Assembly (NCBI GenBank): GCA_036835375.1
Contig: DAITMB010000081.1
Location: 1 to 22,934, forward strand
DNA length: 22,934 nt
Direction of reading: 5' to 3'
DNA from: JANQTF01 sp036835375
GTDB taxonomy: Bacteria > Bacteroidota > Bacteroidia > J057
Below, in pieces: positions 1-8,459 of the stretch; position 1 is the first letter of the stretch; every line of letters starts with the position of its first letter. The notes under the pieces are model-generated. The model saw only the letters and a program-made list of their open reading frames with translations, was not told the DNA's origin and did not search any database. Both the position numbers and the translations under genes were made by a program.

Positions 1-1100
1 TCCCTTCGCGCCGCCGCGCGTTGTCCCCCTACGATAAGATCGACCTTGATGCCGACCTTGTCGGCCATTTCGCTGAGTTTGCGCAAGTGTTGCTCCGCCA
101 AAATGGCCGTAGGGGCCATCATAGCCGACTGAAATCCATTGTCCTTGGCCAGAAGCATGGTCATGAAGGCGACCATTGTCTTGCCACTGCCCACATCTCC
201 TTGCACGAGGCGATTCATTTGTATTGGGCGAGCCAAATCGCGACGAACTTCTTTGAGGACGCGCTTTTGTGCGCCCGTGAGCTCGAAGGGCATGTGCTGC
301 TCAAAAAAAGTGAGGAAGTACTCGCCGACTCGCTCGAAGGGAGAAGCCTCTCGCTCCGAACTGCGCACTTTGCGGCGTCGGGCGAGCATTAGTTGGAAGT
401 AAAATAGCTCTTCGAACTTCAAGCGCCAGCGAGCGGCTTGTAACATTTCAAAGCTACGCGGAAAGTGGATGTTGAGCAGGGCTTCCTGGCGATCAATGAG
501 CCGAAACCGTTCGCAAAAATAGGGAGGCAGGGTCTCGGTGATGGCCGAATGCGCCTCATCGAGAAGCTTGCCAGTCAGGGTCCGAAGGCCGCGGGAGTCG
601 AGACCCAAGCGGGAGAGCTTGTCCGTCGAAGAATAATACGGAATGATGCCCATGCCTTTGCTGCCGTCTTCAGCTTGCAAGAAATCGACCTCTGGATGGG
701 TGATCTGCCAGGTACTGCCGTATCGCGCCAATTTGCCGTATATGGCAACTTCTTCACCGATTTTGAGGCTGTTTTGCACCCATTTCACACCTTGAAACCA
801 AACCAGATCCAAGGACCCGGAGCCATCGCTGAACTCGCCCCGGAGCCGACTGCTCCCCCCTTTGGCTTGGAGAAGTTCCAGGTGAACGATTTTGCCCACG
901 AGCACGACCTGCGATTCCTCCCCGCTCAGTTGCGAAATCTTTGATACCTGGCTCCGGTCCACGTACTTGCGCGGGTAAAAATGGAGCAAATCGCCATAAT
1001 TTTTGATGTTCAGCTCAGAAGCCAGCACCTCCGCACGCTTAGGTCCGACCTTTTTGAGGTAGGTAATCTCCTTGAGCCAAATGTTAAAGACAGCATTCAT
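1..1100 (-). CDS. recG: ATP-dependent DNA helicase RecG (N-terminal ~366 residues; C-terminus beyond window)
   Basis: RecG is a superfamily 2 helicase that regresses stalled replication forks and branch-migrates Holliday junctions. The reading frame is open from the ATG at 1100 to the window edge, so the gene is partial; full-length RecG is roughly 690-700 residues. The N-terminus (MNAVFNIWLKEITYLKKVGP) matches the family's wedge region. An OB-like segment around residues 55-95 follows. Walker A is GDVGSGKT at residues 301-308 (bases 177-200), preceded by RLVQ. Motif Ia is MAPTAILAEQH. The catalytic DExH box and helicase C-domain would lie left of base 1. The ATG at 1100 is the first in-frame ATG after the stop near 1197; GGGAGAAGGG lies about 16-25 bases upstream, rather far for a ribosome site. 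It follows the VWA gene by 96 bp in the same direction and could be the last gene of that operon or have its own promoter. Confidence 0.95.
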   Translation of the reverse strand, partial: MNAVFNIWLKEITYLKKVGPKRAEVLASELNIKNYGDLLHFYPRKYVDRSQVSKISQLSGEESQVVLVGKIVHLELLQAKGGSSRLRGEFSDGSGSLDLVWFQGVKWVQNSLKIGEEVAIYGKLARYGSTWQITHPEVDFLQAEDGSKGMGIIPYYSSTDKLSRLGLDSRGLRTLTGKLLDEAHSAITETLPPYFCERFRLIDRQEALLNIHFPRSFEMLQAARWRLKFEELFYFQLMLARRRKVRSSEREASPFERVGEYFLTFFEQHMPFELTGAQKRVLKEVRRDLARPIQMNRLVQGDVGSGKTMVAFMTMLLAKDNGFQSAMMAPTAILAEQHLRKLSEMADKVGIKVDLIVGGQRAAARR

Positions 1101-1115
1101 TGATGCCAAAATACG

Positions 1116-1185
1116 CCCTTCTCCCACAGCATTCAACCAGGGAGCCCCGAAATTCAGCGAGGCTCGAGGTGCTGGCTGAGAAGGG
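1116..1185 (-). promoter_or_regulatory. Nested stem-loop in the leader between the VWA gene and recG
   Basis: Three nested inverted repeats are visible: CCCTTCTC (1116-1123) with GAGAAGGG (1178-1185), CAGCA (1127-1131) with TGCTG (1170-1174), and GAGCC (1142-1146) with GGCTC (1161-1165). Together they could fold into one long interrupted hairpin ending 15 bases before the recG ATG. There is no U-tract after it on the minus strand, so it is not a standard intrinsic terminator. It could mark the end of the operon by another route or control recG translation, because its outer arm is the purine-rich stretch closest to the recG start. Function is inference. Confidence 0.4.
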
Positions 1186-1196
1186 TAGGGTGGATG

Positions 1197-2327
1197 TTAT
1201 TTTAGAACGATGCCCTTGGAAGAAGACCACTGGTGGAGATCTTGCTGCTGAATGGCAGAGGCCATGAGTTCTGGAAAGAGATCGGGCGTACAAGCAAATA
1301 CAGGAATTCCGAGATTTGCCATAAATTTCGCATTGTGCTGGTCATAGGCAGGGGCACCCTCATCATTCAGGGCCAGCAGGACGATCACCTGCACCCCGGC
1401 TCCTACCACTTGGGAGATTCTTTTGCGCATGTCTGCCTGATTACCGCCTTCAAATAGGTCGGAGATGAGCACCAAAATGGTGTCGGAAGGACGCGGAATG
1501 ATTTGCTGGCAGTAAGAGAGAGCTTTGGCGATATCGGTACCGCCGCCTAGTTGAAGTCCAAAGAGTAATTCCACAGGATCTGATAATTCTTCTGTGAGAT
1601 CAGCAACAGCGGTATCAAAGACGACAAGGTGTGTAGAGACCGCAGGGAGAGAGGCGAGTACTGCCCCAAAGATTCCGGAATACACCACCGAGCTGCCCAT
1701 GGAGCCGCTTTGGTCAATGCACAAAACGATGTCCTTGACCTGTCTCCGCTTTCTGCCAAAACCATAGCGAACCTCTGGTATGATTGTTTTATGGCTAGGT
1801 TGGTAGTTTTTGAGATTTTTCAGAATGGTTTTGTTCCAGTCAATGTCTTTGTGCCGCGGGTTTCTGGTAGAGAGAGATCGATGGATGGCGCCTTGGATGG
1901 CTTGCTGGGTAGGGCCTGAGAGTTGCGGCAGGAGTCGGTCCACCAATTTTTTCACCAATTCTCGGGCGGAATCCTTGGTTTTGTCTGGGATAGCTCCCTT
2001 CAATGACAAGAGTGTAGCGATGAGCAGGACATCTGGCTCGACAGCTTCGAGCATTTCTTTTTCAAGGAGGAGATGGTTGAGATGGAGTCGCTCGATGGCA
2101 TCTTGTTGCATGATTTTTACCACCGCCTGCGGAAAATAATTTCGGATGTCTCCCAGCCATCGGCTCACTTTAGGCGATGAATGCCCCAGCCCTCCCCGCC
2201 GATCGCCACCATACAGGGCTTCCAGCGTGGCATCCATTTTCAAGAGATCTCCTGCCAGTGTCGTTTGGGTTCCGTCGTCTTGGCCGCCGAGTATCAGTCT
2301 CCAGCGGGTAAGTGTGGGGGTGCTCAT
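1197..2327 (-). CDS. VWA (MIDAS) domain protein, YehP/CoxE-like
   Basis: A 376-residue protein. Residues ~1-190 form a mostly helical N-terminal region with no motif I recognise. Residues ~195-370 are a von Willebrand factor A domain with a complete metal-ion-dependent adhesion site: DQSGSMGSS at 205-213, the threonine in GGGTDIAKAL (T264), and the aspartate in LISDLFEGG (D290). VWA proteins paired with MoxR ATPases usually act as the adaptor that binds the target while the ATPase remodels it (RavA/ViaA, CbbQ/CbbO, NorQ/NorD); that is family knowledge, not shown here. Its length and type match E. coli YehP as I recall it. The ATG overlaps the stop of the upstream DUF5682 gene (ATGA at 2324-2327), so the two are almost certainly co-transcribed and translationally coupled. 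It is the last gene of the five-gene operon. No signal peptide, so cytoplasmic. Confidence 0.9.
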   Translation of the reverse strand: MSTPTLTRWRLILGGQDDGTQTTLAGDLLKMDATLEALYGGDRRGGLGHSSPKVSRWLGDIRNYFPQAVVKIMQQDAIERLHLNHLLLEKEMLEAVEPDVLLIATLLSLKGAIPDKTKDSARELVKKLVDRLLPQLSGPTQQAIQGAIHRSLSTRNPRHKDIDWNKTILKNLKNYQPSHKTIIPEVRYGFGRKRRQVKDIVLCIDQSGSMGSSVVYSGIFGAVLASLPAVSTHLVVFDTAVADLTEELSDPVELLFGLQLGGGTDIAKALSYCQQIIPRPSDTILVLISDLFEGGNQADMRKRISQVVGAGVQVIVLLALNDEGAPAYDQHNAKFMANLGIPVFACTPDLFPELMASAIQQQDLHQWSSSKGIVLK

Positions 2328-4525
2328 GTCGATGAAGGTTGAATGCCAAGAAGGGCCAAAACGGTGTGAGCGGCCATGATTCCCAATTCATTGTTTTGGG
2401 GAAGTGAGCTTTCGGAAATGTTCATTGTCCCATGGGAGCCCGACTTTGCCTTTTCGCCTATCTTTCGCTTTTCAGCTGGAGAAAATTCAGAAAAAGTTCG
2501 TCTTAAAACAGGGAGAGAAGCCAAAAAACGCTCCTCTGGCAAACATTCAATCCAGTCAAAAACCGCTTTCCAGAGTGCTGGATCAATCAACAGGATTGAT
2601 CCAGATGCTGAAAGAAATCCCTCTAGCCATTGTGCAGCCAAGCCTGGGTCACTGGCGGCAGAGAAGTAAAACTGGAGTGCCATGTCCAGCCATTCGTCGG
2701 AAAGCTGGTGGCGGCGATACGCCAATTGCATGCTCAAACCTGCCAGGAGCGGGTGGCTCCGATCAGATTTTCCTACTTGCGCAAGAGAGGCCGACCACAG
2801 GTCGAGGTGTTCCGAATCTTCGCTCAGTCCAATAGATTCATCCATGCCCCGAACCATAGGAACCAGCGACTGAGCGATGTCGTCGGCAATTCCTATGACT
2901 GCGAAAGGATATCCGATGCAGACCCGAACCGTCATTGCCGCCAGCATATCATTCAATTCTGGAAATTGGGTCTGGCGCACATCCCCGTAACGGAGCACGC
3001 GGGTGAGCCCAGCAACAGATTTCATCAGACTAGACAGGTCCGGCGAGGCTGCAGCAAGGGAGCCAAGTCGCTGGATCAGGCTCTCCATGGCCTTTGGTAA
3101 GTCTGCGAGAATGGTGTCTTCCAAAATCTTCACAACCTCGGGGATCGATTGCGAATGTGTTGCTCGGTCCTCTAAAAATGCGGCGCACGCGTCTGAAAGC
3201 GTATTCCCCCAAAATCCTTTTTCAATCAGTAGAATATGATATTCTGGATGCCAGGAAAGGTTCCACTGCTCTTTAAAAGTTCCCTGTCCAGGAATGGCGA
3301 CAGATTTTCCCCAAGGTATTCCCAATAGATTGAGCCGATGTAGCAGCCTGCTACGGGCCAAATCATTGTCTTTGCGAAGATCTAAGATCAAGCTTTTTTC
3401 CTCTGGACTGATCGTCAATCTCAGTTTTTTTTGGAGGCCCTCAACATCCTTGACCAAAGGCACTTTAGGAGAAGACAAAGGAGTCTGGCCAATGTCCTCA
3501 CCGATCACAAGAGGCTTTTTCAGGAGTTCCAGCCAAATGGAGTCCCCCATCCCCATCACGGCTACTACGGCCTCATCAAATTCTTGCAGACCAGGGCGAG
3601 ACAAATTCCGAAGGCCTGCGAGGGTAGAAGCAAGGCGCACAGCCTCCACGACGTGCGCGGTCGAAGTATCTTTCCCCGCTTCCCTGAGCACTTCAGCGGC
3701 TCGGCTGAGCCATTGTACGCCATCATCTTCCGGATACTCCCAAATATGGCGATACCATCCTGGGGAGACCAATCCGGCACCATAACCGCTGGCGAAAGTG
3801 AGTCGGGCGAATGTCCAGGGTATCCAAGTGGTTTCGATCTTGACAGCATTTTTGCCTTTGAGAAGTGCGAGATCTTGCTTTGCCGGTGGCATAGATTCCA
3901 GTGCCGGACCGTGCCAAGCCCCGCATACCACGGCAATGCTCTTGCATCCATCTTTTTCGCAGCGCCGAATTTCTTGCCGCATCCACGCTTCGCGCACCAA
4001 GTCTCTGGGGCTGGTATTTTCCGGGTAAGCTTCGCGCAGGGAGGTCATAGCGAGTTGAATACCAGCGAAGATGTTGCCTCCATCCGATCGTCTTGACTCC
4101 ACCATTTCCTCCCACCAGCGTTCTCCATCTGGCTTTCCCGTGATGCGCGCAAAGTCATCTAAGGGATCCCCGACATGGAAAGATCTTTCCATGGCTCGGT
4201 CCGTTGAGTCGTCTAGCCAGTAGCCAATCGGTAAGTCAAAAAATTGGACAGGCGTATCAGTCTCTAATCCGTAAGTAAGTGCTTGCCATTCAGGAGAAAA
4301 GGAAGCAAAAGGGTAAAATACTCCTTTAGAGGGCTTATCACTGCGGTAGGCTAAGATGGCTACAGGTGGCTGGAGGTCAGGATCGCGCAGCAATGGAATC
4401 AGCCCGTTTGCCTCAGAAGGGCCTTCCACCAAAATCATGTCTGGCTGTAACTTCACTAATTCTTGCCGTAGATGACGGGAAGAGCCAGGACCGTGATGTC
4501 GAATTCCGAAGATGTGAACGCCCAT
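2324..4525 (-). CDS. DUF5682 family protein (TraB/EreA/ChaN-like N-domain), YehM-like
   Basis: A 733-residue protein. The first ~210 residues carry spaced conserved-looking motifs: IRHHGPGSSR (8-17), ILVEGP (31-36), REAWMR (178-183) and GAWHGPAL (202-209). This pattern of HxGP, ExP and a late GxxH resembles the EreA/ChaN/TraB superfamily, some members of which are hydrolases (erythromycin esterase) using His and Glu. Whether this protein is an enzyme is unknown. The remaining ~500 residues look helical and include repeats of hydrophobic helices, with no recognised motif. No signal peptide or membrane segment. It sits between the MoxR ATPase (47 bp gap upstream) and the VWA gene (ATGA overlap downstream). 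DUF5682 proteins occur with MoxR and VWA genes in many bacteria, including the yeh locus of E. coli. The family name rests on motif memory and context, not on a search. Confidence 0.85.
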   Translation of the reverse strand: MGVHIFGIRHHGPGSSRHLRQELVKLQPDMILVEGPSEANGLIPLLRDPDLQPPVAILAYRSDKPSKGVFYPFASFSPEWQALTYGLETDTPVQFFDLPIGYWLDDSTDRAMERSFHVGDPLDDFARITGKPDGERWWEEMVESRRSDGGNIFAGIQLAMTSLREAYPENTSPRDLVREAWMRQEIRRCEKDGCKSIAVVCGAWHGPALESMPPAKQDLALLKGKNAVKIETTWIPWTFARLTFASGYGAGLVSPGWYRHIWEYPEDDGVQWLSRAAEVLREAGKDTSTAHVVEAVRLASTLAGLRNLSRPGLQEFDEAVVAVMGMGDSIWLELLKKPLVIGEDIGQTPLSSPKVPLVKDVEGLQKKLRLTISPEEKSLILDLRKDNDLARSRLLHRLNLLGIPWGKSVAIPGQGTFKEQWNLSWHPEYHILLIEKGFWGNTLSDACAAFLEDRATHSQSIPEVVKILEDTILADLPKAMESLIQRLGSLAAASPDLSSLMKSVAGLTRVLRYGDVRQTQFPELNDMLAAMTVRVCIGYPFAVIGIADDIAQSLVPMVRGMDESIGLSEDSEHLDLWSASLAQVGKSDRSHPLLAGLSMQLAYRRHQLSDEWLDMALQFYFSAASDPGLAAQWLEGFLSASGSILLIDPALWKAVFDWIECLPEERFLASLPVLRRTFSEFSPAEKRKIGEKAKSGSHGTMNISESSLPQNNELGIMAAHTVLALLGIQPSST

Positions 4526-4573
4526 ACAGAAAAATCAAGTGAGGCCGGAAATAAGCGGAGTCGTATGCTGAGA

Positions 4574-5653
4574 TTACTGGAAGTCCCGACAAGCGCGGTA
4601 CAAATCCTTCCATTGGGATCGACCTTTGACCACAGCCTCTAGGTATTCCAGCCATACGACTTGATCTTGAACTGGGTCTTTGACAATTGCCCCTTGTAGC
4701 CCAGCGGCAAGATCGTGTGCGCGCAAGCGCCCGTCCCCAAAATAGCCAGCCATCGCCAGTCCATTATTGACCACAGAAATGGCCTCGGCAGTGGAGAGAG
4801 TACTGCTGGGGACTTTGAGCTTGACTTTTCCGTCTGACGTGACGCCACTGCGAAGCTCCCGGAAAATGGTCACGACTCGCTGAATTTCTTCCAGTGGAGG
4901 AGATTCCACGGGCAACTCCATGACTTTTTCAAAACTCTCGACTCGCCGCCTCACAATGTCCACTTCTTGGTCGATGTTGTCCGGTAGCGGCAAAATGACA
5001 GTATTGAAGCGGCGTTTCAAAGCGCTGGAGAGTTCATTCACCCCTTTATCGCGATTGTTGGCAGTAGCAATGACATTGAACCCGCGGATCGCCTGAACCG
5101 AGCTACCCAGTTCTGGGATGGGCAACATTTTCTCGGAAAGGATGGTGATGAGGGCATCTTGCACATCGGAAGGGATTCGGGTGAGTTCTTCGATCCTCGC
5201 GATGCGCCCAGTCTGCATGGCCATCATGATCGGTGTCTTGACCAAAGCAGCTTCCGAAGGGCCTTCGGCGAGCAAACGGGCATAATTCCAACCATATCGA
5301 ATGGCTTCTTCGCCCGTGCCCGAGGTGCCTTGAACCAAGAGGGTGGAGTCTCCTGTCGTGGCCGCAGCTAAGTGCTCAGAAACCCAGCTTTTGGCAGTGC
5401 CGGGAAGGCCATAGAGAAGTAGCGCACGATCCGTGACCAAGGTCGCAACAGCAGTTTCCATGAGTCGTTGACTTCCAATGTACTTGGGAGATACCTCAAA
5501 ACCGTCTGCCAATTTACCCCCCATGAGATACGTCATCACCGCTTGCGGAGAAAGCTTCCAATTGGTAGGGCGAGGCAGCTTGTCTTGCCGCTGAAGTTCG
5601 TGAAGTTCATGAGCAAATTGCTGCTCGGCTTGCTGTCGAAGGAGTTGGGTCAT
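4574..5653 (-). CDS. MoxR-type AAA+ ATPase (YehL-like)
   Basis: A 359-residue single-domain AAA+ ATPase. Visible motifs: Walker A GLPGTAKS at residues 82-89, Walker B region IARIEE at 151-156, sensor-1 region IATANN at 195-200, and an arginine-finger candidate in LKRRF (212-216). The N-terminal ~60 residues are an extension with a charged helix. MoxR ATPases work with VWA partners as chaperone-like remodelling machines; the partner here is presumably the VWA protein encoded two genes downstream. The ATG overlaps the stop of the DUF5691-like gene by four bases (5650-5653), which fixes the start and points to translational coupling. The 47-bp gap to the DUF5682 gene is the only non-overlapping junction in the operon. 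Function of the complex is not known. Confidence 0.93.
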   Translation of the reverse strand: MTQLLRQQAEQQFAHELHELQRQDKLPRPTNWKLSPQAVMTYLMGGKLADGFEVSPKYIGSQRLMETAVATLVTDRALLLYGLPGTAKSWVSEHLAAATTGDSTLLVQGTSGTGEEAIRYGWNYARLLAEGPSEAALVKTPIMMAMQTGRIARIEELTRIPSDVQDALITILSEKMLPIPELGSSVQAIRGFNVIATANNRDKGVNELSSALKRRFNTVILPLPDNIDQEVDIVRRRVESFEKVMELPVESPPLEEIQRVVTIFRELRSGVTSDGKVKLKVPSSTLSTAEAISVVNNGLAMAGYFGDGRLRAHDLAAGLQGAIVKDPVQDQVVWLEYLEAVVKGRSQWKDLYRACRDFQ

Positions 5654-7110
5654 GGTCTAAAAGATTGGAAGATTCTGTCGCGAAGGGATAACAAACTGGT
5701 GAGCTCATCACGGAGGCGGTTGCTTGAATAGGAATCAGACTGTTGAGAGTCGATCCAATAGAGTAATTCGTCAGGCAAAAACCATATCATACGACTCGTC
5801 ATGTCATGCTGAACCATGTGGGGATGCTGCAACAGCGTTTGTCCTAGCTCAGAAACAAAGGCTGCAGGCCAAATATGCTGTTGAGAGCTGGCTACCAAAG
5901 CGGCGATTGTCTCAGAGGGGTGGAGGCGAATATGGGGTATCGCTAGTGAAAACCGCTTGGGGTTTTCAGGAAGTAGCGCCAAGAGCGCCGGAGAGGCATC
6001 TGGCCAATGGCGGAGCAGCCATTGCGCTTCTTCGGAGAGCTTCCATTTCAGTACTGCCTGCTCGATGGCAGGCAAAAATGGTTTCATCCCTTTCTCGCGC
6101 AACAGATTCATCGGTTGTGACGGATCTCCGCTGACCTTGCCGAGCCACTTTCGCGGATTGGCAAGGGTGATGAGTTGCTCGATGATGTGTTGCTGGTCGG
6201 ACTTGCCCTGGGTCGAGCTGAGGGTCTCTAAGCGAAGCGTATCCAGCAATTCAGGGTCAGGTTTGAACCGAATATGAAGGTTCTTTTGGGGAATCATGCC
6301 CAGCAATCTTCCTGAATCAAGTTCGAAGATGCTTTCTAAGGCTTCTGATGCGAGGCGCACATGGCTGGAACCGGGCAAGGAATGCAAAAGCCGAATTGCG
6401 GCGCTCTGCACACGTTTATTCTTGTCATTCAGGGCAAGCAGCAACAGGGACTCGTCTTGGATTTCGAGTCCTTCTTCCAACGTATCCAGCATAGCGACCT
6501 TTTGCGACACTGGCTGTTCTTCCCACATCGCCGAGATGTGTTGATTTGCCGCAAGAGGATCTTTGGCGCGGAGTGCTTGTAGGAATGTTAAGATCTCTTT
6601 GCTATTCGCTTGCGCTAAGTCGGAGGGAATGGGCTGTGGCAAAATCGTTCTCCACCGCTGATGTTGCTCAGCCAGCCAGACACCGCGTTCGCCCAGCACG
6701 GGCAAAAATGTCTGTTGCCAATGGTTTTTGTGCGAAACTGCCCAACTCATGAGGGCTGGAAGCTGACGGGGATGTACTCGCTTCCCAGATGCAGCGCATG
6801 CACGCAGCCAATATTCCACCAAGACGGATACGCCTTTGGTGAGAGATGTGTCAAGTAGTTCAAGCGACTGGTTGGAGGCGATTGGCAGCAACTCTGCGGG
6901 AACTTTGGCTTGGGAAACTTCCCACAGGAGGGGCATGCGCGCAGAGCGGGCATAAGCGAAATCGATAGCAGCTACTTTCCAAAGCCCAAAAGCAGGGTCT
7001 TCTCCCAGCAATTCAGGAAGGTGATGCCCTAGTTCTGGAGGGAGAAATTCTGGCGCGGGGACCGATTTGGCCGTACCCATGAGAAAGCAGTGGTGTAAGG
7101 ACTGATTCAT
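5650..7110 (-). CDS. DUF5691-like helical (HEAT-type) repeat protein
   Basis: A 486-residue protein starting MNQSLHHC at 7110; an in-frame extension to 7233 exists but would overlap the SWIM gene by over 120 bases, and the 7110 ATG forms an ATGA overlap with the SWIM stop codon. The sequence is rich in leucine-containing helices; the stretch LLALNDKNKRVQSAAIRLLH near residue 235 reads like a HEAT repeat, as expected for a scaffold. No catalytic motif, signal peptide or membrane segment is visible. I assign DUF5691 from the neighbourhood (SWIM upstream, MoxR downstream) and general appearance, so the family label is less sure than that of its neighbours. It probably provides a protein-protein interaction surface for the complex, which is inference. 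Confidence 0.72.
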   Translation of the reverse strand: MNQSLHHCFLMGTAKSVPAPEFLPPELGHHLPELLGEDPAFGLWKVAAIDFAYARSARMPLLWEVSQAKVPAELLPIASNQSLELLDTSLTKGVSVLVEYWLRACAASGKRVHPRQLPALMSWAVSHKNHWQQTFLPVLGERGVWLAEQHQRWRTILPQPIPSDLAQANSKEILTFLQALRAKDPLAANQHISAMWEEQPVSQKVAMLDTLEEGLEIQDESLLLLALNDKNKRVQSAAIRLLHSLPGSSHVRLASEALESIFELDSGRLLGMIPQKNLHIRFKPDPELLDTLRLETLSSTQGKSDQQHIIEQLITLANPRKWLGKVSGDPSQPMNLLREKGMKPFLPAIEQAVLKWKLSEEAQWLLRHWPDASPALLALLPENPKRFSLAIPHIRLHPSETIAALVASSQQHIWPAAFVSELGQTLLQHPHMVQHDMTSRMIWFLPDELLYWIDSQQSDSYSSNRLRDELTSLLSLRDRIFQSFRP

Positions 7111-8426
7111 GATTCGCTTACCAGGGGGTAATAAGAGTTTTCTAGCCAAAGACCTACCGGCTGCCAGCTTTCTTGGCTGGCGAAGCAAAATACATCTACA
7201 AACTCGCCCCCCGATAATGCCGCAAACATCCACCGCACTTCTTCACTCGCGCTAGCCCACACTGCTGAGCCATCTTGGCCACGGAGCATGGGCCTATCGC
7301 CGCTGAAGTCAAGGGTAACCGAGGAGGTCCATGTGGGAATCAAATCCAAAAACGGATTTTGGGCCAGTCGCTCTGCGACTTGTGTAGCAGCTTGTGCCAG
7401 GGGAATTTGAATGGTTGGTCGTGAGGCGGGGCAGGCCTGCTCCATTGATTTGAACAGTCCTCTCTGTGGCGTCATTCCGGGGTAAGTCACCCATTCTCCT
7501 GGCACTTCTGTCCCTACCACGAGGCTTGTCGGGGCCATTTGGCGCGGGGCAATAAACTGCACAAATAGTCCATAAGACTGGCTGGCCTGTCCATAAATCC
7601 AATACCGTTCTACGGTCAATTTTTGTTCTTTGCTAGTTATTTTAGCTACGATCAGCCAGCGATCAACTCGCCCCTCTTGCGCAATGATCTCCTCCTTTAA
7701 TTGGGGAAAGCCGATCTGGTGGCGAATCTCCACCTGCATCTCCTTCGAGAGGGACTCGATTCGAGGCCAGGAATCGACTATGAGGGCTATGAGGGAAAGG
7801 CGACCAATGAGCCATTCGTCCCCTAATTCAGAAAACCGATTCGCGCGATTCGCCAACTCCAAAAATCGATTTGCCAGTCCAGGACATTGTGCATCGACCA
7901 TCCGCTTGGCCATTCCCTCCCAGTATGTTGAAGATTTCTCCCGATAAGAAAGAAGCCCTTCGCGTCCCATGTCGCTGAGCCAAACTTTGAGACTTTCCAG
8001 GCCTGCGCTCACCTTCGCCTGCCGCGCTTCCGTCCTTTTGTTGGATAAAGGCGTAGTCTGATTGGGCAGTTCTGTTTCTGTTTGGGTTACTTTGTCTTTT
8101 CTTCTCTTCTGGATCCACTCATTGACCCAGTCGGGTTGCACGGTCTCAGAGAAGGCCTGCGCCCCAGTCTTATAAAGGAGAAGGAGTGCAAGGGCGTGTT
8201 TACATGGAAATTTACGACTGGGGCAACTGCACTTGGTGGCCATGTCGAGCAAATCCACCTGGGTGTTGTATGGACTGCTTCCGCTGCCTTTACATTGGCC
8301 CCACAGGGCTTCTTTCGAAGCTCCTAGCCCTGCCCATTTGCCTGGCCTGATCAAGCCAGTCGCGGCTTTGGCAGAAGCTGCATCCGGAGCTAGTCCAAGA
8401 ATTTGGGTCTCTGTGAGGTGCATCAT
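7107..8426 (-). CDS. SWIM zinc-finger protein (first gene of the MoxR/VWA operon)
   Basis: A 439-residue protein. The SWIM zinc finger CxCx(6)CxH is visible as CSCPSRKFPCKH with C66, C68, C75 and H77, in the N-terminal fifth of the protein. SWIM fingers bind DNA or act in protein contacts, so this may be the member that recognises a nucleic acid, though that is inference. The rest (~100-439) shows a charged linker around residues 105-135 and then mixed alpha/beta sequence with no recognised motif. The start is one of two consecutive ATG codons (8426 or 8423). The stop overlaps the next gene (ATGA at 7107-7110). It is preceded by a 445-bp non-coding region in which the operon promoter must lie, and two small inverted repeats sit directly upstream of the start. 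E. coli YehQ is also a SWIM protein in a MoxR/VWA locus, as I recall. Confidence 0.88.
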   Translation of the reverse strand: MMHLTETQILGLAPDAASAKAATGLIRPGKWAGLGASKEALWGQCKGSGSSPYNTQVDLLDMATKCSCPSRKFPCKHALALLLLYKTGAQAFSETVQPDWVNEWIQKRRKDKVTQTETELPNQTTPLSNKRTEARQAKVSAGLESLKVWLSDMGREGLLSYREKSSTYWEGMAKRMVDAQCPGLANRFLELANRANRFSELGDEWLIGRLSLIALIVDSWPRIESLSKEMQVEIRHQIGFPQLKEEIIAQEGRVDRWLIVAKITSKEQKLTVERYWIYGQASQSYGLFVQFIAPRQMAPTSLVVGTEVPGEWVTYPGMTPQRGLFKSMEQACPASRPTIQIPLAQAATQVAERLAQNPFLDLIPTWTSSVTLDFSGDRPMLRGQDGSAVWASASEEVRWMFAALSGGEFVDVFCFASQESWQPVGLWLENSYYPLVSES

Positions 8427-8428
8427 CT

Positions 8429-8459
8429 CATGATTTTGTCATGGCTCATCAAATATGAG
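8429..8459 (-). promoter_or_regulatory. Pair of adjacent inverted repeats at the start of the SWIM operon
   Basis: CATGA-TTTTG-TCATG (8429-8443) and CTCAT-CAAAT-ATGAG (8445-8459) are each 5-bp arms around a 5-base centre, one base apart, ending two bases before the first ATG of the SWIM gene. They could be a leader structure affecting translation start or a pair of half-related protein sites. Arms this short can arise by chance; the adjacency and position are what make them notable. Confidence 0.3.

Noticed and set aside
7111..7233. Longer start for the DUF5691-like gene at 7233
   Set aside because: It would overlap the SWIM gene by over 120 bases; the ATGA overlap start at 7110 fits the operon pattern.
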